DNA of 64,000 nt from contig CAJNDS010001113.1 of the NCBI GenBank assembly GCA_905221605.1, positions 909,163 through 973,162 of the forward strand, given 5' to 3'. The stretch comes from Symbiodinium natans (taxonomy: Eukaryota; Sar; Dinophyceae; Suessiales; Symbiodiniaceae). Positions 1-11,501 of the stretch are shown here, piece after piece. The notes beneath the pieces are model-generated. The model saw only the letters and a program-made list of their open reading frames with translations, was not told the origin of the DNA and did no database searches. Position numbers and translations under genes: made by a program. Positions within the stretch are counted from its first letter, which is position 1. The number at the start of each line of letters is the position of its first letter.

Positions 1-563
1 TTTAGGGTTTAGGGCTTCGGGTTTTAGGCACATCCGTGACCTTTCCCCACCCTTACGTAACGTGCATCTTATACGCTTCTCCCACATGTGGGTCCTTTTT
101 GATATCGAGGAGGTTGCTGGGAGCGATGCATAGCAGCATCTTGTCGCATGCGCTTTCGCTCTAAGCCCTAAACAGCCAGCTCTCCAAATTGCGGTCCCTT
201 TTGGGGTGGGGGGGGGGGGGGGGGGGGGTTAGGTACCAACATGTTCGACAGGGTTGTTTTTATCTTGGGCACCTAAAAACGGAGCCCGATTCTTGAAAAC
301 TGACCCTCTGCCACACTAAACCTGGGCAGCAGGCTTGTAGCACCCCTAAAAAGGGCTGCGTTCAGAAAGCTGGTTTGGGAACATGGGTTTGACGGATTCT
401 AGTTGATAGTTTTTCAGGATTCTGGATGACAACGTTTGGAGAGTGAGTTCATAGTCTACCGATTGTAGAATGTAGGGCTCATTAAGGGTTTAGGGGTTGT
501 AGTTGATAGGCTTTAATTAAGGCTTGGGCATTGCAACGTTTGTAGTCTATAGGGTCTAGGGCT

Positions 564-690
564 TGGGGACTGTCTAGGCCCAGGAGTAACCCAAGAATAA
601 ACAGGGTGCCCTTTTGGGTTTACAGGGTTGATAACGGACCGTAAACCTTGAAAAAAAAAGAAAAAGGGCCTACTCCGGGTCCTAGATGTG
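564..690. repeat. Dispersed repeat family D, copy 1
   Basis: The stretch reads through a conserved run of short blocks (AGGAGTAACCCAAGAATAAA, AGGGTGCCC, an A-rich run, then AAGGGCCTACTCCGGGTCCT). The same blocks return in the same order and orientation at 10031-10142. No open frame or terminal inverted repeat is visible, so it is a diverged interspersed repeat of unknown class. Confidence 0.55.
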
Positions 691-906
691 TTCGTCCTTT
701 CCCTAAACCCTGAACCCTAAACCCTAGACCCTAAACTCTAAACCCTAATGGAGTTAGGGAGTAGAGCTTGTAGTTCACAGGGTTTCGGGTCGAAGCCGAT
801 CTCGACCCCGGCACGCGAACCCTCATTCCTAAACCAGTCCTAAACCCTAAACCTAAACCCTGAACCCTGAACCCTGAAACCCTGAAACCTAACTAACCCC
901 TAAACC

Positions 907-960
907 CAGATGCCTCTGTCGGATGAAAGCCGGCTCGCACGAGGCGCCTGGACACACAAG
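907..960 (-). CDS. Possible exon island
   Basis: A unique island lies between a CCCTAAA array on the left and a TTTAGGG array on the right. On the minus strand an AG acceptor (GTGTCCAG) precedes an open stretch reading RRLVRAGFHPTEASG, followed by GTTTAGGGG as a possible GT donor. The plus strand is also open, so the strand rests on the minus-strand pattern of better exons elsewhere. Function unknown. Confidence 0.3.
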
Positions 961-1582
961 GAGTGCCCCCACGAGTTTTGGGTTTAGGGTTTAGGGTTTA
1001 GGGTTTAGGCCCCAAGCCTCGCCGTAAAACGCAACTACGGATCAGGGCTTAGGGTAGTTGAGTATGCCCGTATGTTAGGCATGGGGTGATGCTAAACTAG
1101 TCCTCTTTGGGTGGCTGTGATGGAACTCCATATACGGAGAACCCTCCAAAGGGACCATAATTCGAAAAAACGTTCATGGCCAGAAGGTCCGGCCCTATTG
1201 CTATGGCCCCGGAGCACTCCAAGCCCTGCAAGCCCTGCACACCCTTTTCGACCCTTAAAACCCTAAACCCCATGGCCGGCATAGACTAATGGAGAGTCTG
1301 CGTTTCGTGCAAGTTTCGGCCCTACCCGTTACTAGAGACTCTAGGTGCAGTAACTACTTATGTCTTCTTCAACGAACCCCCCCCACCCACAATATTTCTG
1401 TAGTATAACGATATAGGGATCATAAGCGAACACCTTAAAGCCTAAACCCGAAATCCTAAACCTTAAACCCTAAGCCCAAAATACTGCTAGCAAGTATTGC
1501 CCCTACAAGGTTTCATTTGGTGCTGTGTGGGTGGGAGTCTTGCGGGCCCAGGAATCCCTGAACCCTAAGAGCCCTACACCCC

Positions 1583-1749
1583 GGGTTAGGGTTTAGGGTT
1601 TAGGGTTTAGGGTTTAGGGTTTAGGGTTCAGGGTTTAGGGTTTAGGGTTTAGGGTTTAGGGTTTAGGGTTTAGGGTTTAGGGTTTAGGGTTTAGGGTTTA
1701 GGGTTTAGGGTTTAGGGTTTAAGGTTTAGGGTTTAGGGTTTAGGGTTTG
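1583..1749 (+). repeat. Interstitial telomere-type array (TTTAGGG)n
   Basis: About 23 nearly perfect TTTAGGG heptamers run in the G-strand orientation. One unit reads TTCAGGG and one TTTAAGG. It is flanked by unique sequence on both sides and is therefore interstitial. Confidence 0.95.
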
Positions 1750-2610
1750 CTGTAGTGTGGCGTAGATGCTGCGAAGGTTAGCATGCAGAAGAGCCCTGCT
1801 GCCTTTGCTTGGCCCCCCTGCCGTATTTGGCCTCCTCATTTTTGTGCTGGCTTGCCTGGCCCCCTGGCCCCCTGGCCCTCCTGCCCCCCTTGGTTCCTGA
1901 CCCCCTGGCCCCCCTGACCCTGGCCTGTCTGCCCCCCCCTGGCCTGGAAGCTAAACAAGAAAACTTTCCCACCAAACTCATTCAACTCTCTATTTAAAGG
2001 ACGGGGATGGGAAGTGGGAATGTAGGGCGTTAGCCCGCAACACTAAAGGAGAAAAGTTGGGCGAATGCCTGCGTAAGCAGGGGGTGGGAAAAAAGAAACA
2101 ACCCAACCTTTCTGGTTGTCGTAGCTCCAAATTCCATATACGCCACCGTGACATATGCCGCCCCCTCACACCCCCTGGGTGTGTTGGGGCGCCATCTCCG
2201 CATGAAATCTACTGCTGCGGCGCGGCGAGAAGCCCAAAACCCTGAACCCAAGCAGTTCACTTCACCCATCCCGCGAACACCCACCGCACCCACCCCCTGC
2301 ACCCTAAACCACGCCAAGCACCGCAGGGTTTGGGGTTTTAGGGTTTGGGGTTTAAACCCCAAACCCCAAATCCCAGACCAAAAGCCCTCCAGCTACATCC
2401 TAGCGCCTAAAACCGTCCCCCCTTCACCGGAAACCCTAAATTCGAAACCTGCAACCCCAAACTCGTAAACCCTAAACCCGAAACCCGAATACACGAAACC
2501 CTAAATTCGCAACCTTCAACCCAAAACTCCAAAACCCGAAGCCCGAATCCCGATTCCCGAATCCCTAAACCCTAAACCCTAAACCCTAAACCCGAAACCC
2601 TAATACCCAC

Positions 2611-2663
2611 CTTGAGGGCCGGCGCTGAAGCGCTGCCGGCGAGGCGCCGGGGAACCTCCCCGG
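2611..2663 (-). CDS. Candidate 53-base exon
   Basis: This GC-rich island sits between CCCTAAA repeats (left) and TTTAGGG repeats (right). On the minus strand it follows an AAAAAG acceptor and ends at a GTGGGT donor, so both splice signals are canonical. The open reading is PGEVPRRLAGSASAPALK. No family recognised. Confidence 0.4.
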
Positions 2664-2988
2664 CTTTTTGTGGGGTTTAGGGTTTAGGGCTAGGGTTTAG
2701 GGTTTAAGGTTTAGGGTTTAGGACTCAAGGGTTTAGGGTTCAGGGTTTTGGGTTTAGGGTTTAGGGTTTAGGCTAGGGTTTCAGGTTTAGGGTTTAGGAT
2801 TCAGGGTTTAGAGGTTAGGACGCAAGCGAAACTGGTTTCCAGCATAAGATACTGCACGTTCTTCAGATTGCGAAAGGCGCGGGCGCACCACACACGTCGA
2901 TGAGAGGCTGTACACTGTACACTTCAGTCAAGAAACGGTATGGCGCGGAGCGATCCTGAATTTGGGAGGCTGCTTCTGCTCTTCAAAA

Positions 2989-4194
2989 CTAAACATCGCA
3001 CTCGCTAACGAGGGCTGAAGACTCCAGCTTGTAAGTTCGCTTCCATCGCGATCGTCTGGTGCCTTTGACTTTGTAGCCTGAGCGACGATCTTTCCGGCGC
3101 GTGGGAGGCCTGGTCTGACGTCGGCAGTGAGGCAGGTCGATCAGGATGCCATCCTCCAGTTCCTGTTGCTGCTTAGGGTTGAGGGTTTAGGGTTTAGGGT
3201 TCAGGGTTCAGGGTTTAGGGTTGAGGGTTTAGGGTTTAGGGTTTAGGGTGAAGGTCGAGGTCCTGTTGCTCAAGCAGGCGACGCAGTCGCTCCCACTTGC
3301 AATATTCGTGTGATGGCGAACCCCCAGGGTGATCCTGGTTGTACCAGGGTGGTCCATAGTCCTCTCCATCAGAGTCTAGCTCGCCTGCTTCACCACAGCA
3401 TTCATAGCAAAAACATCTGTAAGGATCTGGAGGACCAAGGGAGTCCAAGGACAGAAAAAAGTCACGTAAGAGCTCCCTCTGACCCTGCTCATCCACAGCA
3501 AGAGCCCGCAACTCTGCCCTAAGAGACTCGCAACACTGGTCAACTGCGCGCAAAAATAACGTTTCTTCCTTGCACAGCCTGAGTCTTTCCACATCCAGGT
3601 CAAACCAAGCAGACTGAACGTCCCACTGGCCAATCACACGAAGCGCCTGGTACTTCAACATCCACTGTCCTCTCAACCGATCAAACCTCTCTCGCTCGTT
3701 CTGCACCGGTAGCCACCGTTGCCTGGCAGGAGGGAGTATAGAAAAGGGCATTGTGCTGAGTTCGACCTACCAGCATCTAGAATCTTAAACCCATGCCCCA
3801 ACCCTCCTCCCATAGACTCCTGACACAAAGTGAGGTCTAGGGCCTCCTCCGGAATTAGAGAAAGTACTATGTTAAAGACAGGGTATTAGTTACTCCGCTA
3901 GCCGGCGTGGTGAAAATGACATCGGGGTTGCATGCAAACAGTGGTTTCCAGCCTTATGAACTCCCACGCCGTCTCAAAAGGCACACTGCCCGGCTCCCTT
4001 GATGTGGCGGCATAGCATAGGGAATCCTGCAGAACACTCTGTGCTGGCATCTCGGTAAGAATCTCTCCGCCGCAGGTGAGTTTTACATCCCGCGGAAGCA
4101 CTCCCAAGCGTTGAGCCACCTTGGCCTTCGCTGCTGCCAAACCTTCTTCAGGGTCAAGTATCATTGAATCGCCATTGAGGAAGAAGACTTGCAT
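2989..4194 (-). CDS. Three-exon gene with ubiquitin-like N-terminus
   Basis: The gene starts at the ATG of MQVFFLNGDSMILDPEEGLA (4194). The first 50 or so residues look like the ubiquitin-like N-terminal segment seen on many dinoflagellate proteins: a beta-hairpin start, then an alpha-helix (AAAKAKVAQRLGV) and a TCGGEIL turn. Exon 1 ends somewhere below 4030. Exon 2 runs from about 3740 to 3263 and encodes a charged Cys-containing protein (FCYECCGEAGE, RLRRLLEQQ). Exon 3 (3162-2989) reads ELEDGILIDLPHCRR and ends at TAG with SSALVSECDV. The intron between exons 2 and 3 is 100 bases of telomere repeats inside a 10-base direct repeat, and removing it keeps the frame exactly. The exon 1/2 junction is unresolved. 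Product unknown; it is probably a host gene. Confidence 0.6.
3163..3262 (-). repeat. Telomere-repeat intron with 10-bp direct repeats
   Basis: On the gene strand the two coding ends both read AGCAACAGGA (plus-strand TCCTGTTGCT at 3261-3270 and 3161-3170, exactly 100 bases apart). Between them lie about ten CCCTAAA-type units. An intron from GA (after CAACAG) to AG (the second CAACAG) removes exactly 100 bases and restores EQQ-ELED. The structure looks like an insertion with target-site duplication that now acts as an intron. Confidence 0.6.
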
Positions 4195-5450
4195 GGCGTC
4201 TGCAGCAGGGCCGTGGCTACGCAAGCACTACGAAAAGCCTGCAAAACAACTCGAGCAGAAGCTCCCAAAGACCAGCAGCTCCCGGAATCCCTAAGCGCTA
4301 GCTGCCTGCAGGGAGAGGCGAGTGCGAGTGTAGCCGTCCGTCATGTAGAAGACACCCCTCGTTCATCATCTTCATCACATCATTTTTGTCAGCACATCCT
4401 CATCTCAACATGATCGTTAGCATTATGAAGTGTGCTTGTAATTCATGCTGGTAATGATGACACATCTACAAGGAATGAGAACAACATGGATTCTTCAAAC
4501 AAGAAAGAAGAATGGAACAATCACACTCATAACCGCAAGCGCAACAGAATGATGCTACTGTTGATGCTGTTCTGAAAGCCTGAAGCCCTAAAGCTTCCCC
4601 TAAAGCCCTAAACCCGAAAGCGAAGACCCTCTTTGGCAGATGCCGCCTCCGCCTTCGGAACCGCCATGGGCCCATGAGCAGACAGGGCAGCTCAGCTTGT
4701 GGCTATCAATGTATGCCGGGGGTTGACCTACACCATGGGCTCAGCTTTCGAATGGCTGGCTTAAACCGAAACCCTACACCCTAAAAGGTACCCTCCGAAA
4801 AGGGGCCCAAACCAATTTACGACACCTGTCAGGTCGGTGACTGGTGGGTGGGTCCGGGCTTTGCTTGTGCGTGTCAAGATCCGCAAACCCCGAACAGCCT
4901 CAATCATCCGAAACCCGAAGCCCTAAACCCTAAACCAAGCCCTAAACCTTTAAACCCTAAGCCGCGAGCCCAACTAAAGGGCATGGAGAACCTTGCGAGA
5001 GCCAGGTGACGCTACAACTGGCAGACGTCTGAAAAACATCGGCTTCATGCTGGTTAAACCCCCAAAACTACTAAACCCTAAACTGGATTTAGGGTTTAGG
5101 GTTTAGGGTCCTCTACCCAACTAAGCTCAACCTTAGCCCCCGAACCCTGCACCCTAAGTCAGGGAGGCTCTAGGGTCCCTTGGAAGGGCCACTGTTTAAA
5201 AAAAGGGAACCCGGCCATCGAAGGCACCCCATCGAGACCGCCCCAGCAAGCAACCCCCACATGGATCAATCGCAGGGTCTCCCGCACAGAAGCATCTCAG
5301 ACCTCAACCCCCCTAAACCCTAAACACTAAACCCTAAACCCTAAACCCTATAGGGTTTAGGGTTTCTAAACCCTAAACCCTAAACCCTAAACCCTAAACC
5401 CAGAACCCAGAATCCAGAACCCAAATCCTGCACCTATAAAACCCTAGAAC

Positions 5451-5507
5451 CTCATCCCTCCTGAGGAGCGTCTCACGACGTTGAGAACATCGGTGCCAAC
5501 CTCAGTT
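5451..5507 (-). CDS. Candidate exon island
   Basis: On the minus strand the acceptor CCCTAAACCGTGAG leads into an open stretch reading TEVGTDVLNVVRRSSGGM and then a GTTCTAGGG donor. Both intron ends are telomere-type repeats. The opposite strand is also open, so the strand is inferred. Product unknown. Confidence 0.4.
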
Positions 5508-6070
5508 CTCACGGTTTAGGGTTGAGGGTTTAGGTTTTGGGTTTTGGCGGGTTTAGGGTTTGCGGGGTTTAAGGGTTTTAAGTGTTTAAGGTTTACTTAG
5601 CGTTTAGGGTTTGGGGGGCTTTGGTCTAAGTCTAGGGTTGTTGGTCTAAGTCTCAGGGTGGGGCTCCCAAACCCCAACTGCCCCCCACTCACTGAGAACC
5701 TCCTAAACCCTCAAAACGAAATATGTTGACATTGTACGTGCTGTCATTCAATTTGTTCCAAGCTGTTTGTCCAAACAGCTGACAAGCCAGGCTTCAGCAG
5801 ATTGATCCAAAGCGTTTGTGCGTCTAAACAGCCGAAAACTCTAAACCCTGAACCCTAAACAACATTCATCCACAGCGCCTTTGGGAGGGCAGAGGGGGCA
5901 GAAAGATGCCGGGAGGCGCCCGGACAAGACTTCCCCTTCCCTGGCCTTCCATCCCAAAACAAACATAATGATTGTTAGAAAAAGTTCTAATTTGCCAAAA
6001 CTTGCTGTCAAAACGTTTCAAATTTCGGGACCCGAACCCTATACAATTTCTCAAAACCCTAAACCCCAAC

Positions 6071-6244
6071 CCTGAGCCCTATGCCCTAAACCCTAAACCC
6101 AAAGAACCCTAAACCCTAAACCCTAAAAACTCTAAAAACCCTAAGCCCTAAGCCCTAAACCCAAAAAACCCTAAACCCTAAATAACCCTAAACCCTAAAC
6201 CCTAAACCCTAGACCCTAGACCCTAAACCCTAAACCCTAAACCC
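6071..6244 (-). repeat. Interstitial telomere-type array (CCCTAAA)n
   Basis: About 24 CCCTAAA-type units run in the C-strand orientation. Several are variants such as CCCTAAG, CCCTAGA, and units with an extra A run. A short GC-rich island follows at 6253-6345, then TTTAGGG units in the opposite sense. Confidence 0.9.
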
Positions 6245-6958
6245 CAAGCCCAAGCACCTCCATGAGCAGCCCCAGATCGACCCCGATCGTGGGGCGCGCA
6301 GACTGCGGCGGGAGCGTAAGGGACGGGCTTGCTTTGAAAGAGCTTTTGGGGTTTAGGGTTTAGGGTTTAGGGTTTAGGGTTTGGGGTTTAGGGTTCAGGG
6401 TTTCAGGTTTCGGCTCTAGGTTTTAGGGTTTTCGGGTTTAGGATTTCGGGTTTAGGGCTTCGGGTGTAGGGTTTACGGCTGAGAGCCAAGGGTCCAGGGA
6501 CTATAGGATTCAGGATGGATGCTTCCGATTTTTGTTGGGACATCCTTGTTAGGGGCTCTTACAGTAAGGATTCTCGTAATTTTGGGGGTCTACTCGGGCT
6601 TCATAGGACTTATAATGGCTATGACAGGGACCTAGGCGTTGATCTTAAAGCAAGTGGGAACCCGAACCGATAAGGAGCCCCAGACCTGACATGCAGTAAA
6701 TTAGGGTTTAGGGTTTAGGGTTTAGGGGTTTAGGGGTTTAGGGTTTAGGGTTTAGGGAGCCTACACATGTTTGATCAACCGGATATTGCAGGGTCTTTTC
6801 GGGCAGAGAGGAAGGACGGGGGTTCAGGGCTTAAGGCTTTTACAGGGTCTGGGGCTGCAATAGGGCTCGCAGAGCTCGTAGGGCTTAAACCCTAAATCCT
6901 AAACCCTAAACCCCCTAAGGCTATGGAAACTAGGTTTGAGACCACTGCACGGTGGTGC

Positions 6959-7032
6959 CTGGATCAGGCACGTCATCACCACGACCCAGTTCGCATCGCC
7001 CAGGCTGCACAGGGAGCAGAAGAACCGCCACA
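6959..7032 (-). CDS. Candidate 74-base exon
   Basis: A CGGCAAG acceptor precedes an open stretch reading WRFFCSLCSLGDANWVVVMT, and the exon ends ATCCAG before GC, a donor type used by dinoflagellates. The hydrophobic composition suggests a membrane or core helix. It sits between CCCTAAA (left) and TTTAGGG (right) arrays. Not recognised. Confidence 0.5.
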
Positions 7033-7228
7033 CTTGCCGACCAGGGTTTAGGGTTTAGGGTTTAGGATTTGGGGTTTAGGGTTTAGGGTTTTCATGCGCC
7101 TGATGCCTTGCGGCCTGCCCTCGCAAAAGCCATACAGACCTGTGCAACTTTGGGTGTGTTCTACAATCTGAACCGACGTCAACCCAGCTGTTGCCATGGC
7201 CATACAGAACGTACGAACCACACAATTA

Positions 7229-7322
7229 TATGTCTACTTATAGCCTACTTAGGGGACTTAGGGGGCTTATAAGTACAGTTATAACTGGGGTTATAAGTAC
7301 CCTGAACCTCCAAGTAGCTTAG
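7229..7322 (+). repeat. Dispersed repeat family B, copy 1
   Basis: The copy reads TCTACTTATAGCCTACTTAG, GGGACTTAGGGGGCTTATAA, then ends with GAACCTCCAAGTAGC. The first 46 bases recur inverted at 11663-11706 and 51886-51942, and the CCTCCAAGTA end recurs there in direct orientation. ACTTATAAG is itself palindromic. It is noncoding and looks like a small non-autonomous element. Confidence 0.6.
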
Positions 7323-7458
7323 CTGCGCTGTACATACCCCGAGCTATCTCATATACCAGCCGCGGCTTCTCGAACGCGCGTCTTCCACAGACAAACCTGG
7401 CATTCGCCCAGAGCCCCACTGAGTATCACGCGCTTTGCGGCAGATGAGGGTTTCTGAG

Positions 7459-9145
7459 CCCCCCATGACCCCATGCCCCATGCCCCCATGCCCCCATGCC
7501 CCCATGCCCCCATGCCCCCATGCCCCCACGCCCCCATGCCCCCATGCCCCCCTGCCCCCATGCCCCCATGCCCCCATGCCCCCATGCCCCCATGCCCCCC
7601 AGCCCCATTGCCCCCATGCCCCCATGCCCCCATCCCCCATGCCCCCATGCCCCCATGCCCCCATGCCCCCACCCTGCCCCCATGCCCCCATGCCCCCATG
7701 CCCCCATGCCCCCATGCCCCCATGCCCCCATGCCCCCATGCCCCCCATGCCCCCATGCCCCCCATGTGCCCCCATGCCCCCATCGCCCCAAGCCCCCAAG
7801 CCCCCAAGCCCCCCAAGCCCCAAGCCCCCCAGCCCCCAAGCCCCCCCCAAGCCCCCAAGCCCCAAGCCCCCAGCCCCCCCAAGCCCCAAGCCCCCAAGCC
7901 CCCAGCCCCCCAGCCCCCAAGCCCCCAAGCCCCAAGCCCCAAGCCGCCCAAGCCCCCAGCCCCCAACCCCCAAGCCCCCAAGCCCCCCAAGCCCCCCAAC
8001 CCCAAGCCTCCCAATCCCCAAGCCCCCAAGCCCCAACCCAACCCCAAGCCCCCCAAGCCCCCAAGCCCCAAGCCCCCAGCCCAAGCCCCCAAGCCCCCCA
8101 ACCCCCAAGCCCCCAAGCCCCCAAGCCCCCAAGCCCCCAAGCCCCAAGCCCCAAGCCCCCAAGCCCCCCCCCCAAGCCCCCAAAAGCCCCCCCCAAGCCC
8201 CCCAAGCCCAAGCCCCAACAAGCCCCCAAGCCCCCAAGCCCCCAAGCCCCCAAGCCCCCCCCAAGCCCCAAGCCCCCAAGCCCCCAAGCCCCCAGCCCCC
8301 AGCCCCCAAGCCCCCAAGCCCCCAAGCCCCCAAGCCTCCCCAAGCCCCCAAGCCCCCAAGCCCCAAGCCCCCAAGCCCCCAAGCCCCAAGCCCAAGCCCC
8401 AGCCCCAAGCCCCCAAGCCCCCACCCCCAAGCCCCCAAGCCCCCCAAGCCCCAAGCCCCCAAGCCCCCAAGCCCCCAAGCCCCCCAAGCCCCCAAGCCCA
8501 AGCCCCCAAGCCCCCAAGCCCCCAAGCCCCAAGCCCCAAGCCCCAAGCCCCCAAGCCCCCAAGCCCCCAAGCCCCCCCCAAGCCCCCAACCCCCACCCCA
8601 CCCCCAAGCCCCCAAGCCCCCAAGCCCCAAACCCAAGCCCCAAGCCCCCCCATCCCCCAACCCCCCCATCCCCAAACCCCAAACCCCAACCCCCAACCCC
8701 CAAACCCCCAAACCCCCCCAAACCCCCAACCCCCAACCCCAACCCCCAAACCCCCAAACCCCCCCAAACCCCCAAACCCCCAACCCCCAACCCCAACCCC
8801 AACCCCAAACCCCCAAAACCCCCAAAACCCCCAAACCCCCAAACCCAAAACCCCCAAACCCCCAAAACCAAACCCCCAAACCCCCAAACCCCCAAACCCC
8901 CAACCCCCAAACCCCCAAACCCCCAAACCCCCAACCCCCAAACCCCCAAACCCCCAAACCCCCAAACCCCCAAACCCCCAAACCCCCAAACCCCCAAACC
9001 CCCAAACCCCCAAACCCCCAAACCCCCAAACCCCCAAACCCCCAAACCCCCAAACCCCCAAACCCCCAAACCCCCAACCCCCAACCCTAAACCCCAAACC
9101 CCAAAACCCAAACCCCAAACCCCAAACCCTAAACCCTAAACCCTA
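7459..9145. repeat. C-rich octamer satellite grading into telomere repeat
   Basis: Three zones follow each other: CCCCCATG octamers (about 7459-7785), CCCCCAAG octamers (about 7786-8640), then CCCCCAAA octamers (about 8641-9083). The array ends by sliding through CCCCAAA into CCCTAAA. Copies with one C gained or lost are common. The complementary strand is GGGGGTTT-like and should form G-quadruplexes. Because the octamer contains no stop in several frames, very long proline- or glycine-rich open frames occur on both strands. I regard these as artefacts. Confidence 0.95.
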
Positions 9146-9173
9146 CCCCGCGCCTCAAGCCCCCAACTTCAAC

Positions 9174-9260
9174 CTGTCAGGCCTTTGCACAACATCGGGA
9201 AACTTCTGGCGAAGGAGGTGCGGAAGCAGGACCTCGAGCTGGGTCTCGTTGTACCTGCGA
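9174..9260 (-). CDS. Candidate exon
   Basis: A TTTCAG acceptor (or a second AG six bases on, TCGCAG) leads to an open stretch containing YNETQLEVLLPHLLRQKF. It ends GACAG before GTTGAAG, a canonical GT donor. On the right it is bounded by a TTTAGGG array, on the left by the C-rich satellite. The amphipathic helix-like sequence is not recognised. Confidence 0.5.
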
Positions 9261-9346
9261 CTGAAAGGTTCAAGGTTTAGGGTTTAGGGTTTAGGGTTTA
9301 GGGTTTAGGGTTTAGGGTTTAGGGTTCAGGGTTTAGGGTTTAGGGT

Positions 9347-9451
9347 CTTGGGGATTTTCCCCCCTTATACAAACAGTCCTTAATTAGGAATTACAGTACC
9401 CCCTATAGTAATCCCTACTAAGGACTGGTAGCAGAAGGGGAACATCCCAAG
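9347..9451. mobile_element. MITE-like element, family A, copy 1
   Basis: A 105-base element opens with CTTGGGGATTTTCCCCCCTT and closes with AAGGGGAACATCCCAAG, which are near inverted repeats. Next to the termini are ACAGTCCTTA and TAAGGACTG, also inverted. It shares this plan with 10148-10254, 41918-42019 and the degenerate 42381-42461. It is noncoding and probably a non-autonomous DNA element. Confidence 0.75.
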
Positions 9452-10030
9452 TTTAGGGCTGAAAGCTCAGGGTTCATTCAAAGGAACTTTGAGGATTAGG
9501 GCAACGAAAAAAGGGTGAGATGTAGTGACATACTTCTGGTTGAGGGTCTTGGGTTTGGGGCGCAGTGGTCTACATGCCCTGCAGGAATAGGGTTTTTGAA
9601 GAAGTAAAGACCGAAAAATGCTGTAAACCCCCAAAACCCTAAAACCAAATCCGAACAAAATGCCCTAAACCCACACCCTAAACCCGAAAAACCGCACCTA
9701 AACCTAAACCCCAAACCCTCAACCCTAAACCCCACTCATGTTCAGACGCACCGCTTTCGGTGATCCCAGGAGCACATTGGCCCCTCCATGTCGAGTTTTG
9801 GGGTGAAACATTGCACTTCAGGGTCTTGCACAGCATATACCCGCACACAGCTACATGGGTTTAGTGCTTATCTACTATTTGCTGCGAAGAACCCCCCCCC
9901 CCCCCCCCGCCAAAAAAAAAAACAAACAAATAACACAAAGGACAACATCCCTACATTGCCTCATAAAGAAGAATTGTGTTATGTTTGTCTTCTTTTTTCT
10001 TGGGCTTGTTCTTAAGCAAACAGGAGTCAT

Positions 10031-10142
10031 CTAGACCCAAGAGTAACCTAGGAATGAAAAGGGTGCCCGTTTTAGTTTAGAGAGGCTTACAGGGGAACCC
10101 AAATCCTAAAAAAAAGGGAACAAGGGCCGACTCTAGGCCCTT
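10031..10142. repeat. Dispersed repeat family D, copy 2
   Basis: It matches 564-690 block by block: AGACCCAAGAGTAACC, GGGTGCCCGTTTT, an AAAAAAAAGGG run, then AAGGGCCGACTCTAGGCCC. It abuts a family A element on the right. Noncoding. Confidence 0.55.
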
Positions 10143-10147
10143 ATAGG

Positions 10148-10254
10148 TTGGGATGCTCCCACTTATACGAACAGTCCTTCCCTAATGGGGATTCCCCAAT
10201 AGCGGGGTATTGAATCCCGACTAAGGACTGTGAGTATAAGGGGAACATCCCAAG
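10148..10254. mobile_element. MITE-like element, family A, copy 2
   Basis: The left end TTGGGATGCTCCCACTTATA pairs with the right end TATAAGGGGAACATCCCAA as an imperfect inverted repeat. The inner ACAGTCCTT / AAGGACTGT pair is present. The element is 107 bases with no coding capacity. Confidence 0.8.
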
Positions 10255-11117
10255 GTACTACCATCTCTAAACCCTAAACCCCAAACCCCAAACCCCAAAC
10301 CCTAAACCCTAAACCCTAAACCCTAAACCCTAAACCCATAGGGCCTATTATAGGGTTTCTGGTTTAGGGGGGCATGAGAAGCTGACATGGAAGCTTGCGC
10401 AGCACTTGTGTCGAGTTCCTGCAACCATGCCTAGACCCGGCGGCATGTCAGGGGCTTTAGGGTTTAGGGTTTAGGGTTTAGCGTTTGGGGCTTAGGGAGT
10501 TTAGGGTTTAGGGTTTAGGGATTAGGGTACTACGCAAGCATTCACTGACGCACCCGCTTAGCACCAGACTGACGAGACCTATAAGCTTCAGGGCTTCAGC
10601 TTTGCGATATATGCCGTGATGTCTGACATGCATAGCTCAGCACCGGTTCTTCCACTTCTTTGGCGATCTGAACTCGGCGTGCTGAGCCAGGAAAATTGCT
10701 CTGACAGGGGCCAATCCAGGGTTGACTTCAACACAGCTACCCTGCACCCTACACATCGGCCCTCCTCTTGTCTGCATTCTTTAATCCCTGGTAACTCGTA
10801 CCGGAAGTCTTAGGCCAGCATGGCAGAGGTCAGGCTTTAGGGTTTCGTTTTCGGGTTCAAGGTTTAGGGTTTAGGGTTTATGGTTCAGGGTTTAGGGTTT
10901 AGGGTTTATGGTTCAAGGTTTAGGGTTTATGGTTCAGGGTTTAGGGCTTAGGGTTTAGGTCACATTGGGGGGGGGGGAGCAAGATTGCAAAAGCGAAGTG
11001 GGATTCAATGCCAAGCGGACTCGCTGTTCAGACCTCAGGCGCGCATCATCCCTCTCCGAGCCTTCTTCCTCCTAAGCTCCAAAATTGCCTCTTCATGTAA
11101 ACCCCCTATGGGCCTCC

Positions 11118-11246
11118 CCTAAACCCTAAACCCTAAACCCTAAACCCTAAACCCTAAACCCTAAACCCTAAACCCTAAACCCTAAACCCTAAACCCTAAA
11201 CCCTAAACCCTAAACCCTAAACCCTAACCCTAAACCCTAAACCCGT
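11118..11246 (-). repeat. Interstitial telomere-type array (CCCTAAA)n
   Basis: Eighteen near-perfect CCCTAAA units, one shortened to CCCTAA. A second C-strand array follows at about 11398-11500. Confidence 0.95.
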
Positions 11247-11501
11247 CAAGCAGTCGCCGTGACGAAGCCAACACAAAGCCTCTGCCATTCCGCGAAGCAA
11301 GGCCGAAGTAGTCCAGGTTTCGGGCTCAGGGGGGGTAAATACCCCCAAAATAGAGGTACCCGGGTACCCCTTAAGCCCTCATGTTCGCAAACCCCCGCTA
11401 AACCCTAAACCCTAAACCCTAAACCCCAAACCCTAAGCCCTAAACCCTAAACCCTAAACCCTAAACCCTAAACCCCAAACCCTAAACCCTAAACCCTAAA
11501 C

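Noticed and set aside
7344-9287. Open frames of 547-604 residues on both strands (Pro-rich and Gly/Leu-rich)
   Set aside because: They are translations of the C-rich octamer satellite, open in several frames at once because the unit has no stop. No start context, no splice logic and no codon bias support a protein.
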